In this document: positions 1-6,072 of the stretch, in pieces
Layout: the number at the start of each line of letters is the position of its first letter
Numbering within the stretch: the first letter of the stretch is position 1
Assembly: GCA_024403365.1 (NCBI GenBank)
Contig: JAKSRX010000006.1
Location: 1-39,983, forward strand
Reading direction: 5' to 3'
DNA: 39,983 bases
Source of the DNA: Acetatifactor sp.
Lineage (GTDB): Bacteria > Bacillota > Clostridia > Lachnospirales > Lachnospiraceae
Program-made: the position numbers and the translations under genes
The notes under the pieces: generated by a model
What the model saw: the letters and a program-made list of their open reading frames with translations, nothing else
Database searches by the model: none
What the model was told of the DNA's origin: nothing

Positions 1-407
1 CAGGGGCGCACTATTCAGTTGGACGTTTTCTGGTGTTTTCGCAAAAGCCCCTCGAACACTCTTTATTAGCCGCGGCCGGCTCGGAACTTGTGCGCGGCAA
101 GTCCTGCATCTGCCTCAAGGGGCACTTACTTTGAGGTTCTTTGGTTGGAATGTCACGATCTGCCAAAAGACGATTGTTCCAGCCGTTTTTCCAACTGTTT
201 GAGCGAAGCGAGTTTTTTGGAAAAACGGCTGCTAATAAGCAATCGTCGACGCAGATCGTAGACATTCCCCAAAGGTTCTCCGTAAGTCCCCGAGGCAGTG
301 CAGGAGCTAAGCCGTGCACTTCAGACATCTCTCCGGCCGCGGGAGGAATGTTCTCGGGGCTTTTGAAACACAGACGAAAACGTCCAAAATTCATATTGCT
401 GCCCCTG
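1..407. repeat. Giant imperfect palindrome (arms about 190 nt)
   Basis: The sequence from 1 to about 195 pairs with the reverse complement of about 213 to 407. Matching blocks seen by eye are CAGGGGC at 1-7 with GCCCCTG at 401-407; TTGGACGTTTTC at 19-30 with its complement at 376-387; GCGGCCGG near 74 with CCGGCCGC near 334; and CCGTTTTTCCAA near 184 with TTGGAAAAACGG near 218. The hairpin loop is about 20 nt and contains GAGCGAAGCGAG. Small mismatches and indels are spread along the arms. The left arm is probably cut by the window edge. Open frames exist on both strands but are a by-product of the symmetry. It could be a long-hairpin RNA, a miniature palindromic element, or two diverged head-to-head repeat copies. 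Confidence 0.8.
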
Positions 408-495
408 GTGGCTGCGCCGGCCCCTAGATAGTTCAAACCCGGTGGCTGCGCCGGCCCCAGGAAGAAATTAGCCCCTGGTGGCTGCGCCCGGCCCC
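402..495. repeat. Three GC-rich short direct repeats
   Basis: The core GGTGGCTGCGCCGGCCCC occurs at 407-424, 441-458 and, with one extra C, 477-495. The first and third copies are preceded by GCCCCT. The first copy starts inside the outer end of the large palindrome, so these may be edge units of the same element. No coding frame is supported here. Confidence 0.75.
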
Positions 496-509
496 GGACA
501 GAGCAATAA

Positions 510-540
510 AAAAGACCACCGAAAGGTGGTCTTTTGTGGT
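510..540 (-). terminator. Rho-independent terminator of the isomerase operon
   Basis: The stem AAAAGACCACC (510-520) pairs with GGTGGTCTTTT (525-535) around a GAAA loop. It lies just past the stop codon of the minus-strand gene ending at 549. The A/T flanks let it work in both directions. Confidence 0.85.
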
Positions 541-548
541 TGCGTGGG

Positions 549-1373
549 TTAGTTTAGGTGAAGTCTTTCCTGGACGTATTTGAGGCTTGCGATGTATTCC
601 TCGTCGGAGTTTAAGTGCTCGATGATCATGGGCATGTCGGGGTTAGCCTTGGTGGCGAGTTCGGTGTAGAGCTCGATGTTTAACTCGCCCTGACCGCAGG
701 CACATTCCTGCAGCTGGAAGGTGAACTCGGGGCGAAGGTGAACGTCTTTTAAGTGGCAGCTTAAGATTTTGTCGCCAAGGAGTTCAAAGCAGTCTTCGAT
801 GAACTCTTCCTGGAAGAAGTAGCGATCGGGGCAGTTGATCATGTTGACGATATCCATGTGAACGCCGACGCAGTCTCTGTCGATATCCTCTAGGAGTCCT
901 AGGTATTCTTCGGGACCGGAGGGGATCATCCAGGGCATGGGTTCGATGGAGTATTTGGTGCGAACAGGCTTTACGGCGTCTACCAGTTCCTGCACGGACT
1001 TAACGGTGAGATCCCAGGCGTCGGTGCTGAAGTTATCCTTGTGAGCACCGTCCCAACGGGGACCTTTCATGGCGCCGGCGATGTTGACGCAGCATTTTGC
1101 ACCGACTCTTTCTGCCATGCGGAGCTGACCGATGGCATATTCCATGGCTTCCGCTCTCTGGGCGGGATCTTCTGCGATCATGTTTTTCCAGATGCCTACT
1201 TCGGCGATGGTGAGGCCGTACTTAGCGGCAGCGGCTGCGTATGCATCCACTACTTCCTCACCGACCAGGTAGTTGACAGGGAAGACGCAGGTCTTGCAGC
1301 CTAGGTCGTAGAGCTGCTTTGCCCACTCTTCCGGGGATGAATGTCTCATTGTTGTACATAAACCAAGTCTCAT
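549..1373 (-). CDS. Sugar phosphate isomerase/epimerase family TIM-barrel protein
   Basis: This 274-residue protein has the xylose-isomerase-like (AP endonuclease 2) TIM-barrel pattern. It shows successive strand ends such as YSIEPMPW, GVHMDIVNM, CHLKDVH and a late IIEHL, the acidic and histidine residues that bind a divalent metal in this family. The substrate cannot be read from sequence. The start is set at the ATG at 1373 because AGGAGG lies eight bases upstream; a longer frame runs into the preceding gene without a ribosome site. The gene is separated by 10 nt from the upstream FMN enzyme, so the two are one operon, which suggests a shared sugar- or hydroxy-acid route. A terminator follows at 510-535. 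Family is confident, specific reaction unknown. Confidence 0.85.
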   Translation of the reverse strand: MRLGLCTTMRHSSPEEWAKQLYDLGCKTCVFPVNYLVGEEVVDAYAAAAAKYGLTIAEVGIWKNMIAEDPAQRAEAMEYAIGQLRMAERVGAKCCVNIAGAMKGPRWDGAHKDNFSTDAWDLTVKSVQELVDAVKPVRTKYSIEPMPWMIPSGPEEYLGLLEDIDRDCVGVHMDIVNMINCPDRYFFQEEFIEDCFELLGDKILSCHLKDVHLRPEFTFQLQECACGQGELNIELYTELATKANPDMPMIIEHLNSDEEYIASLKYVQERLHLN

Positions 1374-1383
1374 GGGGTACCTC

Positions 1384-2274
1384 CTAAAAATCTCTGCGGT
1401 GCAGCACGGTGGGATCGATGTCGGCGATGGTCTTTGCACCGGTACGAGCCATGACTGCAGAGAGAGCAGCATTCATTTCATTGTATTTGTTCAGAACACC
1501 AGCGCAGCCTTCCTTCAAGGGGCCCATGAAGCCGCGACCAACGCACACAGCGTCAGCACCAAGAGCCAGAGCCTTGAAGACATCCATACCACTGACGATG
1601 CCGCAGTCTACAAAGATGGGATAATCCTTGCCCACAGCCTTGCGGATCTCAGGCAGAAGCTTTAAAGGCGGAACCATGTAGGACATGATGTTGTGGTGAT
1701 GGGAGAGCAGGATACCTGCGGCACCGGCCTTCACACATTTTTCTGCGTCCTGAATGCTCAGCACGCCCTTTACGATGAAAGGAACGGGAGAAGCCTCCAC
1801 GTAAGCCTTCAGCTGCTCAGTGGTCTTGGGGCGCATGTCCAGACCCAGAACGTTGTCGTATTTGCCATCCCAACTGAAACTGTGGTCGATATCCATACCC
1901 ATGGCGAAGACACCGGTCTTAGCGGCATGTTCGATGCGGCGGAATACTTCCTTGTCGTCAGCATGGGGCTTGATGATCTTGATGGTGTCGGCACCGGTAG
2001 CTACGATGGACTCCAGCTCCTCATCGGTACCCATTCCGTACCAGTGTACAGCACCTGCGGCCTTGGCACCTCTGGCGATCTCACACATAGCATCCTCGCA
2101 GATGTCGTGGAGATGAGACAGTGCGGCGGTCATGATCGGTGTTTCGAATGTTTTGCCGAAAACAGTGCACTGAAGAGAAGGAAGATCGGAATCCAGATAT
2201 CTGGGCTCGATCAGGAGAGAATCCAGAAAATCTCTTGTGATATCGTCACTGCTTGCAGAATAATTTTTACCCAT
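1384..2274 (-). CDS. FMN-dependent alpha-hydroxy-acid dehydrogenase family protein
   Basis: This 296-residue protein matches the LldD/glycolate oxidase TIM-barrel family. It has a KGV lysine strand (VKG at 168-170) and a phosphate-binding end, VDCGIVSGMDV and GADAVCVGRG (about 222-248), for FMN. Such enzymes oxidise 2-hydroxy acids to 2-oxo acids in the cytoplasm. The usual SNHGGRQLD loop is altered: here S191 is followed by HHHN-I-M-S, so the catalytic histidine is probably H193 but the substrate-carboxylate arginine is missing. It is also shorter than typical members (about 350 residues or more). The ribosome site AAGGAGG is clear. It is the first gene of the two-gene operon with the isomerase. 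Lactate may not be the substrate. Confidence 0.85.
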   Translation of the reverse strand: MGKNYSASSDDITRDFLDSLLIEPRYLDSDLPSLQCTVFGKTFETPIMTAALSHLHDICEDAMCEIARGAKAAGAVHWYGMGTDEELESIVATGADTIKIIKPHADDKEVFRRIEHAAKTGVFAMGMDIDHSFSWDGKYDNVLGLDMRPKTTEQLKAYVEASPVPFIVKGVLSIQDAEKCVKAGAAGILLSHHHNIMSYMVPPLKLLPEIRKAVGKDYPIFVDCGIVSGMDVFKALALGADAVCVGRGFMGPLKEGCAGVLNKYNEMNAALSAVMARTGAKTIADIDPTVLHRRDF

Positions 2275-2303
2275 AGAAAAACCTCCTTAAAAACCTTTCT
2301 ATC

Positions 2304-2332
2304 AGTGTAAATCTTTCGGGGCTTTCGGTAAA
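2304..2332 (-). promoter_or_regulatory. Putative promoter of the FMN enzyme operon
   Basis: On the minus strand TTTACC (2327-2332) lies 17 bases before TACACT (2304-2309), about 30 bases upstream of the start codon. The match to the sigma-A consensus is moderate. Confidence 0.4.
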
Positions 2333-2464
2333 TGGGAAATCTTGTCCGTTTCGTATCTTTAACCCTTTTTTGCAGAAAAACACAGAAAAATATGGTAAAG
2401 AGTTTCCAATAATGATAAAATATGGGGGAATGTTTTTGAATATATGATTTGGGAGGAGATACCT

Positions 2465-3451
2465 ATGAACCCTTTGGCGTTAGTCGAACTGTGTAAAAAC
2501 AGAAAAGTATACATTCAGACCCATAACTTTCCTGATCCCGATGCGATCGGTTCAGCCTTCGGTCTGCAGAAACTGCTGGAGCATTACGGCATTGATTCCA
2601 CTCTTTGCCATGAAGGCCAGATCGATAAACTTTCCGCGATCAAGCTTCTGAACCTCTGCGGAATCGAGATGCATCCCTACGAAGAGATCCAGGCAGATAT
2701 GAAGGAAGAGGATATGATCATCCTGGTAGACTGCCAGAAGAACAACGGCAATACCACCGACTTTATCGGTGATGAGCTTGCTGCCATCGACCATCATCCC
2801 ACCTTTGTCAAGGTTGAGTATGAATATTCCGATCTTAGAATTACCGGTGCATGTTGTAGTATCATCTCCGATTACTATCGCACCCTGGATATCAAGCCTG
2901 ATGTGAAGGTTGCTACCGCGCTTCTTTACGGTTTGAGAATGGATACCTACCAGTTCGCCAGAGGTGTGACTGCATTTGATATCGATATGTATCGTTACCT
3001 CTTTGATTACAGTGACGTTGAACTTCTGAACGCACTGGAGAGCAACAACCTGGAGTTCTCCGATCTGAAGGCATATGGAGCTTCCATCGATACCATTCAG
3101 ATCTACGGCAAGGTTGGATTCTCCTCCATCGATTTCTTCTGCCCCGACGGCCTGGTTGCCAGCCTGTCAGACTTTATCCTGTCTCTGGCAGAGGTTGAGG
3201 TCGCTATCGTTTACTCCCTGCGTCAGGACGGATATAAGTTCTCCGTCAGATCCGAGAGAGAGGATGTACATGCAGGTACCCTGACCCATGATGCGCTTTC
3301 CGGAATCGGTAACGGCGGCGGACATGCTACCATGGCAGGCGGTTTTGTGAAGAAAGCCGCACTGGATGAGATCGGACCTTCTCCCATGGCTTCCGTGAGA
3401 AAGCTGTTCATGAATGTTTTGAAAGAAAAGTGTCCCGCAGCTTTGGAATAG
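2465..3451 (+). CDS. DHH-family phosphoesterase (NrnA-like nanoRNase/pAp phosphatase)
   Basis: The 328-residue protein begins with the DHH-domain motif FPDPDAIGSA (about residues 22-31), contains the signature DHH in AAIDHHPTF (about 108), and ends with a DHHA1 domain carrying GGGHATMAGGF. These bind two Mn ions and hydrolyse phosphodiesters of very short RNAs, pAp or cyclic-dinucleotide products. The NrnA/GdpP-C type cannot be resolved further. The ATG at 2465 is preferred over one at 2444 because GGGAGGAG sits seven bases before it. The gene stands alone and is followed by a terminator. Confidence 0.88.
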   Translation: MNPLALVELCKNRKVYIQTHNFPDPDAIGSAFGLQKLLEHYGIDSTLCHEGQIDKLSAIKLLNLCGIEMHPYEEIQADMKEEDMIILVDCQKNNGNTTDFIGDELAAIDHHPTFVKVEYEYSDLRITGACCSIISDYYRTLDIKPDVKVATALLYGLRMDTYQFARGVTAFDIDMYRYLFDYSDVELLNALESNNLEFSDLKAYGASIDTIQIYGKVGFSSIDFFCPDGLVASLSDFILSLAEVEVAIVYSLRQDGYKFSVRSEREDVHAGTLTHDALSGIGNGGGHATMAGGFVKKAALDEIGPSPMASVRKLFMNVLKEKCPAALE

Positions 3452-3465
3452 GAATCAAAATAAGA

Positions 3466-3498
3466 ACACCCCCGAAGGAAACTTCGGGGGTGTATTTT
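3466..3498 (+). terminator. Terminator after DHH gene
   Basis: A perfect 12-bp stem ACACCCCCGAAG (3466-3477) pairs with CTTCGGGGGTGT (3482-3493) around GAAA and is followed by ATTTTTAT. Confidence 0.93.
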
Positions 3499-3535
3499 TA
3501 TGCAGTCTTTATAAAAAAGCCCTAAAAAGGGAGGA

Positions 3536-3563
3536 TGCCAAGGAATTATGAGTTTCCTTGGCA
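3536..3563. other. Intergenic hairpin
   Basis: TGCCAAGGAA (3536-3545) and TTCCTTGGCA (3554-3563) form a perfect 10-bp stem with an 8-nt loop. There is no T-tract on either side, so it is not an obvious terminator. It sits in the 272-nt AT-rich gap between the DHH gene and the convergent PrsW gene, where nothing else could be supported. Confidence 0.6.
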
Positions 3564-3723
3564 GTTATTACGAAAAAGTTCTTAATTAATTTAATTGTAA
3601 CTGGATGTCTAAGATTTACTTCATCTTATACTTATACTATACAAGCAGAAAATGTCCAAAGAATGATGCGAAAATAAATATTAAATTAATTAGTTGTGAA
3701 CAGAATATGAACAAACGAACTTT

Positions 3724-4485
3724 TTATAACACGTCTCCGGAAAAATCATCGGGTCTGGTCTCATCGACAGGTGCCGGTTTCGGCGCGATGGAGTGATCCT
3801 GCTTGGAACCCTGTACCAGGTTGACGATGATGTAAACAAACAGTGCGATGGTGGTGAGGACCCAAAGGAGCACCATCCAGCCGCTTTCTGTCATCAGGCA
3901 GAAGTCATACCAGCCGTGAGCCAGGATGGGATAGAGCAAAGTCTTGCGAATAGCCTGCTTGTAGCCCTTCTTGTTATTCACATTTGCGCAGCCTTTGGCA
4001 CGTCCGTAGAAGATACCCATCAGGACACCGCAGGAAGCATGCATAGGAACGGAAGTGAAGGCGCGAAGCCAACCGGTTCCGGCACCGTTCTGCAGCACGT
4101 AGAGAAGATTCTCTGCAGCGGCAAAACCCAAAGAGGTATACACCGCATAGACGATACCGTCAAAACGATAGTTGAAGGAGCTCTTTTTCCAGGTCATCAG
4201 TCTCAGGAAGAGATACTTGAAACCTTCCTCTGCCACGGCAACCACCAAAACTGCCATAATGAATATGATCACCAGGCGAGGGATGGGAAGGAGGGCAAGC
4301 AGTTCAAGGATCAGCTGACCTACCAGTTCCACGATGGCCGCGGGGATACAGGAGACTGCACCAAGGAGCAAAAGCAGAAGCAGAAGCCCCATGGGTTCCT
4401 TTTCCTGACGGTCGATTCCATAGGTGATAGCCAGGAGCAAAGCCGGGGGAACCAGAGCCAACAGTAACAAAGCGATTATGGACAT
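3724..4485 (-). CDS. PrsW family intramembrane metalloprotease
   Basis: This 253-residue polytopic membrane protein has about seven hydrophobic segments. It carries the PrsW/CPBP-type acidic motif EEGFK (about residues 86-90) followed by FDGIVYAVYTSLGFAAAEN and a later MHASCGVLMGIFYGRA, the conserved glutamates and histidine of the family. PrsW in Bacillus cuts the anti-sigma factor RsiW in the membrane; the target here is unknown. The C-terminus is a charged cytoplasmic tail of about 25 residues. It lies 35 nt downstream of the cyclophilin gene on the same strand and is probably co-transcribed with it. No clear terminator is visible after its stop. Confidence 0.87.
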   Translation of the reverse strand: MSIIALLLLALVPPALLLAITYGIDRQEKEPMGLLLLLLLLGAVSCIPAAIVELVGQLILELLALLPIPRLVIIFIMAVLVVAVAEEGFKYLFLRLMTWKKSSFNYRFDGIVYAVYTSLGFAAAENLLYVLQNGAGTGWLRAFTSVPMHASCGVLMGIFYGRAKGCANVNNKKGYKQAIRKTLLYPILAHGWYDFCLMTESGWMVLLWVLTTIALFVYIIVNLVQGSKQDHSIAPKPAPVDETRPDDFSGDVL

Positions 4486-4520
4486 ATCATTCTCACTTTC
4501 TTTTGTACAGACCGCAAGAC

Positions 4521-5054
4521 TTAGCGGTTCTGCAGCTTCTCGGGCTCGGGGTAGGTCTCACCGAAAGTATCAACGGTTACGGATGCGATCACCTGCTCGG
4601 TGAGAGGTCTGTCGTTCCAGGGATTGGTTCTGGTTGCAGCGATAGCATTTACCACATCCATACCCTCGATGACCTTACCGAAAGCTGCGTAGGAACCATC
4701 CAGATGAGGGCTGGTCTCATGCATGATGAAGAACTGGCTGCCTGCGGAATCGGGATGCTGCGCACGAGCCATGGAAAGAACGCCGGGGGTGTGTTTTAAA
4801 TCATTCTTGAAGCCGTTGATGGCGAATTCGCCCTTGATGCTGTAGCCGGGGCCGCCCATACCGGTGCCGTCGGGACATCCGCCCAGGATCATGAAGTGCT
4901 TGATGACACGGTGGAAGATAAGGCCGTCATAGAATTTTTTGTTGATCAGGCTTACAAAGTTATAAACGGACTGAGGAGCGATCTCGGGATACAGTTCAGC
5001 TTTGATCACGCCGCCATCCTGCATGGTAAATGTTACGATAGGATTTTTTGCCAT
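4521..5054 (-). CDS. Cyclophilin-type peptidyl-prolyl cis-trans isomerase
   Basis: This 177-residue protein is a single cyclophilin domain without signal peptide, so it is cytoplasmic. Recognisable parts are APQSVYNFVSL, FHRVIKHFMILGG, a SxGSQFFI-like AGSQFFIMHE and the ending region YAAFGKVIEGMDVV. It catalyses proline isomerisation in protein folding. R50 and F54 match the catalytic arginine and phenylalanine of human CypA, but the position of the transition-state glutamine (Gln63 in CypA) is Leu57. The small bacterial members often vary here, so activity may be reduced rather than absent. The AAAGGAAAC ribosome site precedes the ATG at 5054. First gene of a pair with the PrsW protease. Confidence 0.93.
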   Translation of the reverse strand: MAKNPIVTFTMQDGGVIKAELYPEIAPQSVYNFVSLINKKFYDGLIFHRVIKHFMILGGCPDGTGMGGPGYSIKGEFAINGFKNDLKHTPGVLSMARAQHPDSAGSQFFIMHETSPHLDGSYAAFGKVIEGMDVVNAIAATRTNPWNDRPLTEQVIASVTVDTFGETYPEPEKLQNR

Positions 5055-5082
5055 TGTTAGTTTCCTTTCTATTGAAAAAATA

Positions 5083-5100
5083 TTACAATATGTATTGTAA
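5083..5100. promoter_or_regulatory. Palindromic putative operator in divergent promoter region
   Basis: TTACAATA (5083-5090), a TG centre, and TATTGTAA (5093-5100) form an 8+2+8 dyad between the divergent cyclophilin and acetyltransferase genes. It overlaps -10-like sequence on both strands and so could bind a dimeric repressor. The regulator is unknown. Confidence 0.5.
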
Positions 5101-5138
5101 CTGATAAGAAAACTATCGTAAAGAGGAAAGTGGCGAAC

Positions 5139-5885
5139 ATGGGTTATTGCAGAGAGATCCCTTTGAATATTGAGGCTTGTGAGGTAAACTTGTACCTTAC
5201 CGATGATGCCTGTGAGGCGAGACGCTTAAAGGATGCCGGCGAGGCGGTGCTGGTACACTTTCACGAAGGCAATAAAGGGCAGGATTTCTCAGGTTTCACC
5301 TATGCGGTCTTAGAGCCGGACGAGGTGGGGGAGGACTACTTCGAGAAAGTCTATCGCAGGCTGAAGGGTCTACCCATACAGATCTGCGAGACCGAGCGAT
5401 GCCTGGTGCGGGAGATGGTGCCGGAGGACGGACAGGCCTTCTATGACATGTATCGATCCGAGGCAGTGTCGAGGTTTTTGCAGGATATACACGAAAGCCC
5501 CGAGGCAGAGGCGGAGTATATCAGATCCTACTCCGCACTTCAATACGCTTTCTACGATTACGGGATCTGGAGCATTGTGGAGAAGGAAAGCGGTCAGGTC
5601 ATAGGTCGCGCAGGATTTTCGTCAAGAAGCGGGTATGAGACCCCTGAACTGGGATATCTGATCGGAGAACCCTGGCAGGGAAAGGGGTATGCGTACGAGG
5701 TGTGCAGTGCCCTTCTTGAGTATGGACAGGAGGAACTGGAGTTTGACAGGGTGCAGACCTTGATCGCTCCGGAGAATGAGGCATCCCTGAATCTTGCGAG
5801 GAAACTGGGCTTTGTATACAGGGAAGAAATATCCCTTTCAGGGAAGGCGATGGGCCTGTTTTTGAGGGAGTCGGTTAAATATTAA
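5139..5885 (+). CDS. GNAT family N-acetyltransferase with extra N-terminal domain
   Basis: The 248-residue protein carries a GNAT domain in its C-terminal two thirds (about residues 85-245). It has the RimJ/RimL-like pattern: an LVREMVPED start, a GRAGFSSRSGYETPELGYLI beta-strand pair, the acetyl-CoA loop PWQGKGYAYEV, and IAPENEASLNLARKLGF. It transfers acetyl from acetyl-CoA to an unidentified amine. The first 80 residues are a separate small domain not assigned to a family. The ATG at 5139 is preferred to the GTG at 5130 because AAGAGGAAAG ends just at 5130, giving normal spacing only for the ATG. Single-gene unit divergent from the cyclophilin. Confidence 0.82.
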   Translation: MGYCREIPLNIEACEVNLYLTDDACEARRLKDAGEAVLVHFHEGNKGQDFSGFTYAVLEPDEVGEDYFEKVYRRLKGLPIQICETERCLVREMVPEDGQAFYDMYRSEAVSRFLQDIHESPEAEAEYIRSYSALQYAFYDYGIWSIVEKESGQVIGRAGFSSRSGYETPELGYLIGEPWQGKGYAYEVCSALLEYGQEELEFDRVQTLIAPENEASLNLARKLGFVYREEISLSGKAMGLFLRESVKY

Positions 5886-6001
5886 GCCGCTCCGACCGGG
5901 GGCAAAATAATATTAAGTAAAAAAGGCAAAGTCTGCGAAAAAACGGGCTCGAGCACGGCTAAAAACAGGGCAAAAAATGCGTAGAAAACAAAAACAGATG
6001 A

Positions 6002-6030
6002 TTGCAAAAGCACGGAAAATTTAGGATAAT
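6002..6030 (+). promoter_or_regulatory. Promoter of the GH3 gene
   Basis: TTGCAA (6002-6007), a 17-base spacer and GATAAT (6025-6030) lie about 40 bases upstream of the GH3 start. The other 150 bases of this AT-rich gap show nothing definite. Confidence 0.65.
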
Positions 6031-6072
6031 ATTGCTATATGAGAATTTTCTGAAAGGAAGGATTTTTATCTT

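Noticed and set aside
11..436. Open frames on both strands (141 and 96 codons) across the first 440 bases
   Set aside because: They mirror each other because of the palindrome, lack ribosome sites and resemble no protein.
3582..3692. Inverted repeat TTAATTAATTTA / TAAATTAATTA about 90 bases apart
   Set aside because: The sequence is only A and T in an AT-rich gap, so chance is likely.
3605..3796. 63-codon frame after the DHH gene
   Set aside because: No ribosome site, AT-rich low-complexity sequence, and it runs into the PrsW gene on the other strand.
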